A DNA stretch of 64,000 nt, taken from the NCBI RefSeq assembly GCF_000332995.1, contig NZ_BANS01000031.1:1-64000 (forward strand), written 5' to 3'. The notes under the pieces are model-generated. The model worked only from the letters and a program-made list of their open reading frames with translations. It was not told the DNA's origin and did no database searches. The position numbers and the translations under genes were made by a program. This document shows positions 52,969 through 64,000 of the stretch, one piece after another (the first letter of the stretch is position 1; every line of letters begins with the position of its first letter). The DNA comes from Gordonia amicalis NBRC 100051 = JCM 11271. GTDB lineage: Bacteria > Actinomycetota > Actinomycetes > Mycobacteriales > Mycobacteriaceae.

Positions 52969-55458
52969 CTACTCCGAGGCGTCCGTCTCCTCCGGCTCGT
53001 CGGCGTTGCGGGCGATCGCGATGACGGTGGTGCCCTCGTCGAGGTTCATCAGGCGCACACCCTTGGTCTGGCGTCCCGCCTTGCGGACCTGCTTGGCCGC
53101 GGTGCGGATGACACCGCCGCCCGAGGTGATCGCGTACAGCTCCGAGTCGTCGTCGACGATGAGCGCGCCGATGAGTTCACCGCGCCGGCGGTCGTGGGCG
53201 ATGGTGAGCACACCCTTGCCGCCACGGCCCTGGACGGGGTAGTCGTCCATACCGGTGCGCTTGGCGTAACCACCCGACGTCGCGACGAGCAGGTAGGTGT
53301 CCTCGCGAACCACGTTGAGCGACAACAGGGTGTCGTCGGTGTTGAACCGCATGCCCTGGACACCCGACGTCTGCCGGCCCATCGGACGCAAGGCCTCGTC
53401 GTCGGCGTGGAAGCGGATCGACTGACCCTTCTGCGACACCAGCAGCAGATCGTCGTCGGCACTGCACAACTGGGCGCCGACCAGTTCGTCCTCACCGCGC
53501 AGGTTGATCGCGGCGATGCCGCCGGAGCGGTTGGAGTCGAAGTCGACGAGCTTGGACTTCTTCACCAGACCGTTGCGGGTGGCGAGCACCAGGTACGGCG
53601 CGTCCTCGTAGGTCTTGAGCTGGATGACCTGCGCGATGCGTTCCTCCGGCTGGAAGGCCAGCAGGTTGGCGACGTGCTGGCCGCGTGCGGTGCGGTTGGC
53701 CTCGGGCAGCTCGTAGGCCTTCGCCCGGTAGACCCGACCCTTGGTGGTGAAGAACAGGATCCAGTCGTGGGTCGAGCAGACGAAGAAGTGCTTGACGATG
53801 TCGTCCTGCTTGAGACCGGCACCCTGCACGCCCTTGCCGCCGCGGCGCTGGCTGCGGTAGAGGTCGGTCTTGGTGCGCTTGGCGTAGCCGGTCTCGGTGA
53901 TCGTGACGACGACGTCCTCGCGGGCGATCAGATCCTCGTCGCTGACGTCACCGTCGGCGGCGATGATCTTGGTGCGGCGCTCGTCGCCGTACTTGTCCAC
54001 GACTTCCTTGAGCTCGTCGCGCACGATGGCGCGCTGACGCTCCGGCTTGTCGAGGATGTCCTTGTAATCGGCGATCTCCAGCTCGATCTCGGCGAGCTCG
54101 TCGACGATCTTCTGACGTTCCAACGCCGACAGGCGACGCAGCTGCATCGCCAGGATGGCGTCGGCCTGGATCTCGTCGATGTCCAGCAGCTCGATGAGGC
54201 CGGTGCGCGCGGTGTCGGTGTTGGCCGACCGGCGGATCAAGGCGATCACTTCGTCAAGCGCGTCGAGGGCTTTCACCAGACCACGCAGGATGTGTGCGCG
54301 TTCCTCGGCCTTGCGCAACCGGTACCGCGTGCGCCGCACGATGACGTCGATCTGATGCGCCACGTAGTAGCGGATCATCTGGTCGAGACGCAGGGTGCGC
54401 GGCACGCCGTCGACGATGGACAGCATGTTGGCGCCGAAGCTGGTCTGCAGCTGGCTGTGCTTGTACAGGTTGTTCAGCACTACCTTGGCCACCGCGTCAC
54501 GACGCAGCGTGACCACGATGCGCATGCCGACGCGGTCCGAGGACTGGTCCTCGATCCGGCTGATGCCCTTGAGCTTTCCTTCGTTGACCTGCTCGGCGAT
54601 CGACTGGATGAGGTTGTCCGGGTTGACCTGGTAGGGCAACTCGGTGACCACCAGCGTGGTGGTGCCCTTGTTCTCCTCGATGTCGACGACGCTGCGCATG
54701 CGGATGCTGCCGCGGCCGGTGGTGTAGGCGTCCTTGATTCCCTGGCTGCCGACAATCAGTCCGGCCGTGGGGAAATCGGGTCCCTTGATGCATTCCATGC
54801 AGGCGGCGAGGGTGGTCTCGTCGTCGGCGTCGTGGTTCTCGAGAGCCCAGAACACCGCGTCGGCAACCTCATTGAGGTTGTGCGGCGGCATGTTGGTGGC
54901 CATACCGACGGCGATACCGCCGGATCCGTTGATCAACAGGTTGGGTATCCGCGCGGGCAGGACCGTCGGCTCATTGGTCTTGCCGTCGTAGTTCGGCGTG
55001 AAATCGACTGTCTCCTCGGTGATGTCACGCAACATCTCCATGGCGAGGGGGGTCAGGCGGGCCTCGGTGTAACGCATGGCGGCCGCGCCGTCGTTGCCGC
55101 GGGAACCGAAGTTGCCCTGGCCGTCGATGAGCGGATACCGCATCGACCACGGCTGGGCGAGACGTACCAGGGCGTCATAGATCGCCGTGTCACCGTGGGG
55201 GTGGTAGTTACCCATCGTCTCCGCAACGGGTTTCGCCGACTTCACGTAGCTGCGGTCGGGTCGGAAACCGGCGTCGAAGGATGCATACAGGAGTCGGCGA
55301 TGCACCGGCTTCAGGCCGTCGCGCACCTCGGGGAGCGCGCGGCCCACGATCACGCTCATCGCGTAGTCGATGTAGCTCTTCTGCATCTCCTGGCCGAGAT
55401 CGACAGGTTCGATGCGGTCGCCTTCACCGCCGGCGGGCGGCAGGGTGGTGTCAGTCAT
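52969..55458 (-). CDS. gyrA: DNA gyrase subunit A
   Basis: 829-residue breakage-reunion subunit of gyrase. Catalytic Tyr130 is in [12 protein letters not shown]. The quinolone-resistance region reads [20 protein letters not shown], so the position of E. coli Ser83 is Thr91 here and the next is Ala92, while the acidic Asp95 is kept. The C-terminal beta-pinwheel includes the GyrA box [11 protein letters not shown] and a second [14 protein letters not shown] 55458 follows AAGAAACCACA; 44 bp separate it from the gyrB stop, so the pair is one operon. Confidence 0.98.
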   Translation of the reverse strand: MTDTTLPPAGGEGDRIEPVDLGQEMQKSYIDYAMSVIVGRALPEVRDGLKPVHRRLLYASFDAGFRPDRSYVKSAKPVAETMGNYHPHGDTAIYDALVRLAQPWSMRYPLIDGQGNFGSRGNDGAAAMRYTEARLTPLAMEMLRDITEETVDFTPNYDGKTNEPTVLPARIPNLLINGSGGIAVGMATNMPPHNLNEVADAVFWALENHDADDETTLAACMECIKGPDFPTAGLIVGSQGIKDAYTTGRGSIRMRSVVDIEENKGTTTLVVTELPYQVNPDNLIQSIAEQVNEGKLKGISRIEDQSSDRVGMRIVVTLRRDAVAKVVLNNLYKHSQLQTSFGANMLSIVDGVPRTLRLDQMIRYYVAHQIDVIVRRTRYRLRKAEERAHILRGLVKALDALDEVIALIRRSANTDTARTGLIELLDIDEIQADAILAMQLRRLSALERQKIVDELAEIELEIADYKDILDKPERQRAIVRDELKEVVDKYGDERRTKIIAADGDVSDEDLIAREDVVVTITETGYAKRTKTDLYRSQRRGGKGVQGAGLKQDDIVKHFFVCSTHDWILFFTTKGRVYRAKAYELPEANRTARGQHVANLLAFQPEERIAQVIQLKTYEDAPYLVLATRNGLVKKSKLVDFDSNRSGGIAAINLRGEDELVGAQLCSADDDLLLVSQKGQSIRFHADDEALRPMGRQTSGVQGMRFNTDDTLLSLNVVREDTYLLVATSGGYAKRTGMDDYPVQGRGGKGVLTIAHDRRRGELIGALIVDDDSELYAITSGGGVIRTAAKQVRKAGRQTKGVRLMNLDEGTTVIAIARNADEPEETDASE

Positions 55459-55502
55459 TGTGGTTTCTTTCTCCGATCACTGCGAACTCATTCGATCCGT
55501 GA

Positions 55503-57907
<2,405 letters not shown>

Positions 57908-58495
57908 TCACCCGTAGGTGTCACGGGGGCCCCTCCCCCGCACATGTCGCTCGCCTTTTCGCCACGACGGCCCCTTGGGCCCGCTGATGCGCAGGGACTT
58001 CACCACGCCGTCGCCGACCGCCGCCGCGATCTTCGCCAGGATCTGCGACTGCACGTACCGCAGCTGCGTCGCCCACGCGGTGGACTCGGCCTGCACGTGA
58101 AGTACGTTGTCCCGCAACTCGATCGGCTTCGCATGTGCGGCGATGTCGGCGCCCACGATCGTGTCCCACATCCCGAACAGGGTGCCCTCGCCGATCTTCT
58201 CCTGCCAGCCGCGGTCCTTGGCCAGGCCGCCGACGAGACGACCGAACGGCTGGGGATCCCGCGCGTCCGGCCCCGACCCCGACCATCGCTTACGGCTCTG
58301 CGCACCCCTGGGTGTCCGGCGGACCGGAGACGCTCGACCGCGTCCCACCGATTTCCCGGCCGCCCGCGCCGCGGCGCGCGCCTCCTCGAGGGCCTTGCGG
58401 GCACGTTCGTATCCGCCGAGTTCGCCCGGCTCGATCGGCCGGTTCGACGGCTCCCCCGCCGCGTCGGGGCGCGACCCGTGTGTTTCGTCACTCAT
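57908..58495 (-). CDS. DUF721 (DciA-like) protein
   Basis: 195-residue protein at the position of Rv0004 in M. tuberculosis, between recF and gyrB. The conserved DUF721/DciA part is about residues 85-185: FGRLVGGLAKDRGWQEKIGE, LFGMWDTIVGADIAAHAKPI, LHVQAESTAWATQLRYVQSQ and GDGVVKSLRISGP. DciA proteins load the replicative helicase in bacteria without DnaC, so a replication role is likely (inference from family). The N-terminus is charged and variable. ATG 58495 overlaps recF by eight bases; GTG 58507 is an alternative. Confidence 0.9.
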   Translation of the reverse strand: MSDETHGSRPDAAGEPSNRPIEPGELGGYERARKALEEARAAARAAGKSVGRGRASPVRRTPRGAQSRKRWSGSGPDARDPQPFGRLVGGLAKDRGWQEKIGEGTLFGMWDTIVGADIAAHAKPIELRDNVLHVQAESTAWATQLRYVQSQILAKIAAAVGDGVVKSLRISGPKGPSWRKGERHVRGRGPRDTYG

Positions 58496-59702
58496 CGGAG
58501 ACCCCACTCACCGGTTCCTCGACCCTCTCGGTCACCGCATCCGTGTCGTCCCCGACGACCGTGGACCGGCGACCGTCCTCGTCGTCGAGGACCTCGACCA
58601 AGATACGGCGACCACCGATCTCGGCCGGGATGTCATCGGCGACGGCGGCGGTGATCAGCAACTGCTCCGCGCCGGCGGTGAACTCCACGAGCTTCTCCCG
58701 ACGCTTCACGTCGAGTTCGGCGAAGACGTCGTCGAGCATGATGACCGGCTCGATGCCCTCGGCGCGCGTCAACTCGACGGATCCGAGCCGCAACGCCAGG
58801 GCCAACGACCACGATTCACCGTGGGAGGCAAACCCTTTCGCCACATCAGCGCCCAGGACGATGTCGATGTCGTCGCGGTGTGGTCCGACCAGGCACATAC
58901 CTCGCTCGATCTCTTTGTCGCGTAGTTCGCCCAGTCGCGCGGCGAGGACCTCGCTGATCGACTCGGCCGTGGCGGTGTCGAACTCGACCCCGCCGGCGGG
59001 CCGGTAGCGCAGCATCGCCGGCCGTGAATGCGGCGCGATCGAGGCGTAGGACCGGGTGAAATGAGGTTCCAGTTCGGCCAGGACCTGCAACCGTGCGGCC
59101 GTCACCTGACCGCCGAGATCCGCGAGTTGGCCGTCCCAGACATCGAGGGTGCTGATGACCGAGTCGGCCTGGTCCCCGCCTCGACGCAGGGCCGCGGCCG
59201 CCGTCTTGAGCAGCGCCGACCGCTGTCGCAGCACCCGGTCGTAGTCGGCACGCGCGGCCACCCAGCGGGGACCGCGCTGCGCCACGAGTTCGTCGATGAA
59301 GCGTCGCCGATCGCTCGGATCCCCACGGACCAGCGACAGATCTTCCGGCGCGAACAGCACGGTGCGCAGGATCCCGAGCAGATCGCGGGAGCGACGGGCC
59401 GGACTGCGGTTGATCGACGCCTTGTTGGCGCCTTCGGCGTTGATGCGCAGCTCCACCGTCAGTTCCCGGCCGTCGTTCTCGACGGTGGCGGTGACCAGCG
59501 CCGACGCGGATCCGGAGTGCACCAGCGGGGCGTCGGAACTCACCCGATGGGACCGCAGCGTCGCCAGGTAGAACAAGGCCTCGAGCAGGTTGGTCTTGCC
59601 GAAGCCGTTCCGGCCGGTGAAGACCGTCGGGCCGGGCCGCAGATCGAGGTCCACAGCCCGCCACGAGCGGAAATCCCTCAGGTGCAGCTCACGAACGAAC
59701 AC
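58488..59702 (-). CDS. recF: DNA replication/repair protein RecF
   Basis: 404-residue SMC-like ATPase that helps load RecA at gaps. Walker A GRNGFGKTNLLEALFYLA, the SINRSPARRSRDLLGILRTVLFAPEDL-type block, RGDPSDRRRFIDE, the LVGPHRDDID signature region, GESWSLALALRL and Walker B EPVIMLDDVFAELD are present. GTG 59702; 37 bp after dnaN. The tail of about 40 residues is acidic and variable. Confidence 0.97.
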   Translation of the reverse strand: MFVRELHLRDFRSWRAVDLDLRPGPTVFTGRNGFGKTNLLEALFYLATLRSHRVSSDAPLVHSGSASALVTATVENDGRELTVELRINAEGANKASINRSPARRSRDLLGILRTVLFAPEDLSLVRGDPSDRRRFIDELVAQRGPRWVAARADYDRVLRQRSALLKTAAAALRRGGDQADSVISTLDVWDGQLADLGGQVTAARLQVLAELEPHFTRSYASIAPHSRPAMLRYRPAGGVEFDTATAESISEVLAARLGELRDKEIERGMCLVGPHRDDIDIVLGADVAKGFASHGESWSLALALRLGSVELTRAEGIEPVIMLDDVFAELDVKRREKLVEFTAGAEQLLITAAVADDIPAEIGGRRILVEVLDDEDGRRSTVVGDDTDAVTERVEEPVSGVSDE

Positions 59703-59739
59703 TGTCGGTTGCGGTGATCGGCTGGGTGCGTGGTGCGGG

Positions 59740-60909
59740 TCAGCCCGGCAGGCGGACCGGCATCAGCAGGTAGCTGAACGCGCTCTCGGGGGCCACGAAG
59801 GCGCCGGATTCGTCGGCGACCGGATCCTCGCCGCTGGCCGGGCGCAGAACCGCCGGACGGCTCGGGGTGGTGAAACCGAAGTCGACGCTGTCGGCGTTGA
59901 TCGCCGACAGGCCGTCCTGCAGGTAACCCGGGTTGAACGCAATGGTCAGCGGCTCGCCGCGGAACGACACCGGCAACTCTTCCTCGGCCTTGCCCGCTTC
60001 GTCGCCACCGGCGGTGAGCAGCACGGATCCCTCGGTGAACTCCATCCGGACCTGGGCGCCCCGCTCGGCGACCAGCGCGACACGGCGGATCGCCTCGATC
60101 AGCGGAGCGCTGTCGATGGTCGCCACCGCGGTGTGGCTGGCGGGCAGCAACTGACGGAACTTCGGGAACTCTGCGTCGAGCAGACGCGTGGTGGTCTTCT
60201 TGGTCTCGCCGAGAATGCCCAGGATGCCGTCGGATCCGATGGCGGCGCCGGCGCCGAAAGCCAGCGAGACCACGCCGGTACCCTCCGCGCCGGCGGTCTT
60301 GGCACTCTCCGAAAGCGTCTTGGCCGGGACGAGAACAGCGCCCTTGGTGTCGGGGTCCGAAGGCTCCCACTGCAATTCGCGCACCGCGAGGCGGAAACGG
60401 TCGGTGGCCGCGAGGACCACGGAGTTGCCCTCGATCTCCACTCGCACGCCGGTCAGCATCGGCAGTGTGTCATCCTTGCCGGCGGCGACGGCCACCTGCG
60501 AGATCGCCTCGGCGAACAGCTGCGACGGGATGGTGCCGGTGATCGACGGGACGTCGGGCAGCTGCGGGTAGTCCTCGACCGGCATCGTCGGCAGGGAGAA
60601 CTTGGCGCTACCGCAGGTGATCGCGACGCGGGAACCGTCGAGGGTCACGTCGACGGGCTTGTTGGGCAGCGCCTTGGTGATGTCGGCCAGCAGACGACCG
60701 GACACCAGCACCTGCCCGGGCTCGGCGACCTCGGCGCCCAGGTTCTCCTGGGCCGAGACCTCGTAGTCGAATCCGGAGACGGTCAGACCGGTCTCGCCGA
60801 CGTTGAGCACCACGCAACCCAGGACCGGTACCGGCGGACGAGAGGGCAGGCTTCGAGCGACCCAGGCGACGGAATCAGCGAACTCGTCACGTGCGACACG
60901 GAACTTCAT
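59740..60909 (-). CDS. dnaN: DNA polymerase III beta subunit (sliding clamp)
   Basis: 389-residue clamp with three repeats of the processivity fold. Landmarks: [82 protein letters not shown] and a C-terminal [14 protein letters not shown] 60909 is fixed by the conserved beginning; the frame to 60972 is a random extension. Next to oriC and dnaA as usual. Confidence 0.98.
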   Translation of the reverse strand: MKFRVARDEFADSVAWVARSLPSRPPVPVLGCVVLNVGETGLTVSGFDYEVSAQENLGAEVAEPGQVLVSGRLLADITKALPNKPVDVTLDGSRVAITCGSAKFSLPTMPVEDYPQLPDVPSITGTIPSQLFAEAISQVAVAAGKDDTLPMLTGVRVEIEGNSVVLAATDRFRLAVRELQWEPSDPDTKGAVLVPAKTLSESAKTAGAEGTGVVSLAFGAGAAIGSDGILGILGETKKTTTRLLDAEFPKFRQLLPASHTAVATIDSAPLIEAIRRVALVAERGAQVRMEFTEGSVLLTAGGDEAGKAEEELPVSFRGEPLTIAFNPGYLQDGLSAINADSVDFGFTTPSRPAVLRPASGEDPVADESGAFVAPESAFSYLLMPVRLPG

Positions 60910-61575
60910 GCTGGGAGGTTGCCCTTCTCTCTCGTGCGGATCGTCGGCATGCCGAAGCCGAAACGGCGGCATGGTCGATCACGTCCCACTTCCGGGAATC
61001 CCACTGTAGAACGCCACCGCCGATGCCGGGATGGTTGGGGCCAAGTCAGTCCGTCCGCGACGACGGCGGCGCTCGGCCCGCGGATGGGTGTTGTGCACAG
61101 CCCTTCTTACAAAAGATTTCTCTTTAGAGAGGGATCCATCTCAGTAATAGGAACTGTGGAATCTGTGGACAACCGTGCCATCGGGCCAGTCGGACAGGGT
61201 ACGGGGGTGTGTATGACCGGTGGACTGTCGTTGAGCCGAATCCCAAGAGTTTGTGGAGAAAACTTGTTGTTCGCGCGGCGTCCACCGACAGTGCACAAGT
61301 CTTCCACTGTTATCCCAAGCCGGTGCACAGCCTTCGGACGCCGAAATATGTCGTTCGCGAGGGCCCGTCGAGTGCGGGAGAACACAGAAACACGACGCGC
61401 GAGTCTCGACCCGGGGAGCAGAGTTGGGGTTCCGATCGGCCGGGGATGACCTCGATACGCAGCCGGCGCCAGATCCCTCGCGGGCCGTCCTCGGCATGTG
61501 CCGACAGACGAAACGCGCCTCCCGGGCCCGAGGGCACGAGAGGCGCGTGGAAAGCGGAGAAGAGAAGGAGCCCGC
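60910..61575. other. oriC: Chromosomal replication origin (oriC) between dnaA and dnaN
   Basis: The 666 bp spacer holds several DnaA-box-like 9-mers: TTGTGCACA (61091-61099), TGTGGACAA (61164-61172), TGTGGAGAA (61252-61260), AGTGCACAA (61290-61298) and TTATCCCAA (61310-61318), on both strands. An AT-rich stretch lies at about 61107-61131 (ACAAAAGATTTCTCTTTAGA), a candidate unwinding element. The position between dnaA and dnaN is that of oriC in mycobacteria and relatives. Confidence 0.88.
61513..61548 (-). terminator. Terminator of dnaA
   Basis: ACGCGCCTC (61513-61521) pairs with GAGGCGCGT (61540-61548); on the minus strand the stem is followed by TTTCGTCT. It begins 27 bases after the dnaA stop and would shield oriC from transcription. 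Confidence 0.65.
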
Positions 61576-63111
61576 TCAGCCCACCGCACGCTGCTTGATA
61601 CGCGCGGTGAGCTCCTGGACGTGGTCGTAGACCTTGCGTCGCTCGGCCATCTCCTTGCGGATCTTGCGCTCGGCGTACATGACGGTCGTGTGGTCCCGGT
61701 CGAAGGTCTCACCGATCTTGGGCAGCGACAGGTCGGTCAGCTCGCGGCACAGGTACATCGAGATCTGACGTGCCTGGGCGATGGACCGGGTCTTGCCGGG
61801 GCCGCGCAGTTCCTCGAGCGAGACGTCGAAGTACTCGGCGGTGATCGCCAGGATGCTGGCGGCACTGACCTCGAGGGTGCCCGAGTTGGGCAGCAGTGCC
61901 TGGAGAACGACGTCCGCGAGGGACTTGTCGAGAGCGGCGTCGTTGAGCGAGGCGAAGGCCGTCACGCGGATCAGCGCACCCTCGAGCTCGCGGATGTTGC
62001 GTTCGATCTTCGAGGCGATGAGCTCGAGAACATCGTCGGGCACGGCGATGTTGTCCATCTGCGCCTTCTTGCGCAGGATCGCGATGCGGGTTTCCAGATC
62101 CGGCGGCTGAACGTCGGTGATCAGTCCCCACTCGAACCTGGTCCGAAGCCGATCCTCAAGTGTTGCAAGCTGTTTCGGCGGACGGTCGGACGAGATGACA
62201 ATCTGCTTGCTGGCGTTGTGGAGCGTGTTGAAGGTGTGGAAGAACTCCTCCTGGATACCTTCTTTACCGACCAGGAACTGGATGTCGTCGACGAGCAGCA
62301 CGTCGACGTCGCGGTAGCGACGCTTGAACGCCACCCGTCGGTCGTCGCGCAGCGAGTTGATGAAGTCGTTGGTGAATTCCTCGGTCGAGACGTACTTGAC
62401 GCGCATCCCGGGGAACAGACGCTGGGCGTAGTGCCCGGCCGCGTGGAGCAGGTGGGTCTTGCCCAGTCCCGACTCCCCCCAGATGAACAGCGGGTTGTAC
62501 GCCCGCGCCGGGGCCTCGGACACCGCGACCGCCGACGCATGCGCGAAGCGGTTCGACGCACCGATGACGAAGGTGTCAAAGGTGTACTTGGGGTTCAGGT
62601 TTGCGCCGGAGGGAGACGGCGCGGTCGTCGGCCGCTCGGCGAAGTACGAGGCCCAGTCGCCCGACGGCCTCCCGGTGTCGGCGCCCGGTGTCTGTCCGGT
62701 ACCGGGAGTGGCCGGGAATCCGGCACCGATGGCCGCACCCGGCACCGCGGAGTAGTCGGGCGCGACCGCCGCGCCGTTGACCGCGCGAGGTTCGGGAGCG
62801 GCCGGATCCGGTACGGGTTCGTCGTTGCGCGGGGTCGCGATGCGGACACCGAGATCGACCGGCTCATTGAGATGACGACTCAGGACCGAACGGATGGTCT
62901 CCCGCAGATTCCGCTCGATCTGCTCCTGGACCAGAGCGGTCGGCACGGTGAGAAGAGCGAAACCCTCAGTGAGTGTGAGGGGACGAACCAGTGACAGCCA
63001 CGCCTTCTGCTGGCGTGTCAGTGGTTCATGGTCACGTGCGGCTTCGTCGTCGTTGAGTTCGGCGACGACCTGCTGCCACACCTCACCGAATGTGTCGCGG
63101 TCTGAAGTCAC
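61576..63111 (-). CDS. dnaA: Chromosomal replication initiator DnaA
   Basis: 511-residue AAA+ initiator that opens oriC and recruits the helicase. Domain I about 1-85 ([31 protein letters not shown]), a Pro/Gly-rich linker to about 175, AAA+ domain with [19 protein letters not shown] (Walker A), [11 protein letters not shown] (Walker B) and [10 protein letters not shown] (sensor), then the DNA-binding domain with the signature [18 protein letters not shown] 63111 is chosen because AGGAGG lies eight bases upstream and the conserved [12 protein letters not shown] begins there; the frame extends uselessly to 63381. Confidence 0.98.
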   Translation of the reverse strand: MTSDRDTFGEVWQQVVAELNDDEAARDHEPLTRQQKAWLSLVRPLTLTEGFALLTVPTALVQEQIERNLRETIRSVLSRHLNEPVDLGVRIATPRNDEPVPDPAAPEPRAVNGAAVAPDYSAVPGAAIGAGFPATPGTGQTPGADTGRPSGDWASYFAERPTTAPSPSGANLNPKYTFDTFVIGASNRFAHASAVAVSEAPARAYNPLFIWGESGLGKTHLLHAAGHYAQRLFPGMRVKYVSTEEFTNDFINSLRDDRRVAFKRRYRDVDVLLVDDIQFLVGKEGIQEEFFHTFNTLHNASKQIVISSDRPPKQLATLEDRLRTRFEWGLITDVQPPDLETRIAILRKKAQMDNIAVPDDVLELIASKIERNIRELEGALIRVTAFASLNDAALDKSLADVVLQALLPNSGTLEVSAASILAITAEYFDVSLEELRGPGKTRSIAQARQISMYLCRELTDLSLPKIGETFDRDHTTVMYAERKIRKEMAERRKVYDHVQELTARIKQRAVG

Positions 63112-63622
63112 GGGGCTGGCCTCCTGACCCGGAAAACTACCAGCGTTGACGAGGGCCGGGGCACCCACGTCATCAACCGCATCTCTCCACAGAGTTATCC
63201 ACACCTGTGTACAACGGTGATGACGAACTTGGGACTTTGGTCGGTAACGGTTTCCCAGGGACACATCCTGGTGTCCGGCAGGGGTTCGCGGCCGACGCTG
63301 TGACAGAACGTAACAGAGGTCTCGGCGGGGTACAAAGCGATCGGGACAATTGACTCGTTCGGACTGATTATCGCGACTCAAGTGCTTCAGAACACACCTG
63401 GTGGGACACTGTTCAGCCGGCCCGACGACCGCGTTTGATTTGAGCGCGCGCTATCAGTAGTCTCGACTGGTCATCCAGGTAGCGGATTTGCGCGGCGTTT
63501 TGTCGAGTTCGCCGAGTTCATCACCGACACCAGTTCGGCACCGTCCTGGATCAACGACCAACGACAACATGTGGGTCACGTGCGGGTAACCGGCGTGCTC
63601 ACAGGGAGCACAAGGAGTCACC
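63112..63622. promoter_or_regulatory. dnaA-rpmH divergent promoter region with DnaA boxes
   Basis: 511 bp without a gene. TTATCCACA (63195-63203) is a perfect consensus DnaA box and TGTGTACAA (63206-63214) a weaker inverted one, 84 to 103 bases upstream of the dnaA start. This arrangement suits autoregulation of dnaA. The AAGGAG of rpmH is at 63612-63617. Promoters for both genes must be here but were not resolved. Confidence 0.8.
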
Positions 63623-63766
63623 GTGGCCAAGGGCAAGCGTACTTTCCAGCCGAACAATCGTCGTCGTTCGCGCGTGCACGGCTTCCGTCTGCGTATGCGG
63701 ACCCGCGCCGGCCGTGCGATCGTCAGCAGCCGTCGTACCAAGGGCCGCGCGAAGCTCACCGCCTGA
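63623..63766 (+). CDS. rpmH: Ribosomal protein bL34
   Basis: 47-residue basic L34 of the large subunit, read directly: [34 protein letters not shown] and a final [16 protein letters not shown] 63623 follows AAGGAG by five bases. Divergent from dnaA, as in most bacteria, and followed by rnpA. Confidence 0.97.
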   Translation: MAKGKRTFQPNNRRRSRVHGFRLRMRTRAGRAIVSSRRTKGRAKLTA

Positions 63767-63810
63767 TCGTCGGCTACCCACCGGATCCTCGCGGTCCGGT
63801 CAGCTGATCG

Positions 63811-64000
63811 ATGACTGCGTCTTCTCATCGGATCTCTCGTGGATCCGACTTCTCACGCACCCTCAAGTCCGGTGCGCGGGTGAATGCTCGTGACTTCGTC
63901 GTACACCTGGCACCGGTCAGCTCACAGTGGCCGGATCCCACCGGGCTGCGACGCGATGTCGCCATGACAGGTGGACCCTGGCTCGGCCTTGTCGTGAGCA
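63811..64000 (+). CDS. rnpA: Ribonuclease P protein component (5' part)
   Basis: Partial gene cut by the window end. The first 63 codons read MTASSHRISRGSDFSRTLKS, then GARVNARDFVVHLAP and GGPWLGLVVS, matching the R-x-x-x-F-x-x-x-x-K-x-G start and the beginning of the central fold of RnpA, the basic protein that assists RNase P RNA in tRNA 5' processing. An in-frame TGA at 63805-63807 fixes ATG 63811 as the first possible ATG. It lies 44 bp after rpmH. Confidence 0.9.
   Translation, partial: MTASSHRISRGSDFSRTLKSGARVNARDFVVHLAPVSSQWPDPTGLRRDVAMTGGPWLGLVVS

Noticed and set aside
63454..63828. Minus-strand frame of 124 codons over rpmH
   Set aside because: Antisense to the clearly recognisable rpmH gene.

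Overview
The window looks like a chromosome segment from a high-GC actinobacterium of the order Mycobacteriales, most like Gordonia or a close relative. It spans the replication-origin neighbourhood. The evidence is the gene order dnaA-oriC-dnaN-recF-DUF721-gyrB-gyrA-DUF3566-tRNA-Ile-tRNA-Ala on the minus strand, with rpmH-rnpA diverging from dnaA. It also holds the mycobacterial-type cell-division and signalling block ppiA, crgA, pabA/trpG, pknB, pknA, pbpA, rodA, pstP, fhaB, fhaA. The genus is an inference from gene content, not a database result. No rRNA, phage, insertion sequence or CRISPR array was seen.

Layout. 1-3.0 kb: a short tandem repeat of hairpins, an exported esterase-like lipoprotein and an exported protein with a possible Cys/His/Asp catalytic triad. 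3.1-14.3 kb: a catabolic region. A minus-strand operon (MaoC hydratase, CaiB CoA-transferase, MmgE/PrpD, acyl-CoA dehydrogenase, CitE-like lyase) faces away from a plus-strand hydantoinase/oxoprolinase A and B pair and an amidase, closed by a GntR/FCD regulator. citE, hyuA and hyuB carry six apparent frameshifts and hyuA also an in-frame deletion, while the rest of the window is free of such damage. 14.6-16.3 kb: an Hrp1-like CBS protein, a small PadR-like regulator and an Rv1733c-like membrane protein, a set that recalls the mycobacterial dormancy regulon. 16.7-20.3 kb: a flavoprotein and an nsrR-hmp-membrane protein operon with a dyad operator. 20.3-25.3 kb: DUF72, an FBP (EF-G-binding) zinc protein, a secretory-lipase-family hydrolase, a RecQ helicase and tRNA-Leu.

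25.6-35.5 kb: fhaA-fhaB-pstP-rodA-pbpA-pknA-pknB, almost all joined by 4-base start/stop overlaps. It encodes a Ser/Thr kinase-phosphatase-FHA circuit controlling peptidoglycan synthesis. FhaA has a long Tyr/Gly/Gln repeat linker. 35.5-39.0 kb: pabA/trpG, crgA, a PH-domain membrane protein behind a DnaA-box-like repeat cluster, rhomboid protease and ppiA. 39.1-51.6 kb: a segment that sits between ppiA and the tRNA-Ala/tRNA-Ile pair. It carries a DUF4190 protein, an 1832-residue single-chain eukaryotic-style acyl-CoA carboxylase, and a zinc-starvation island (rpsR2, rpsN2, rpmG2, rpmB2 facing a CobW-like protein and rpmE2) with two Zur-like boxes in the divergent promoter. An SDR, a DJ-1/PfpI protein, a TetR regulator with a palindromic operator and a truncated RibD-like gene follow. 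51.6-64.0 kb: tRNAs, gyrase, recF, dnaN, oriC, dnaA, rpmH and the start of rnpA.
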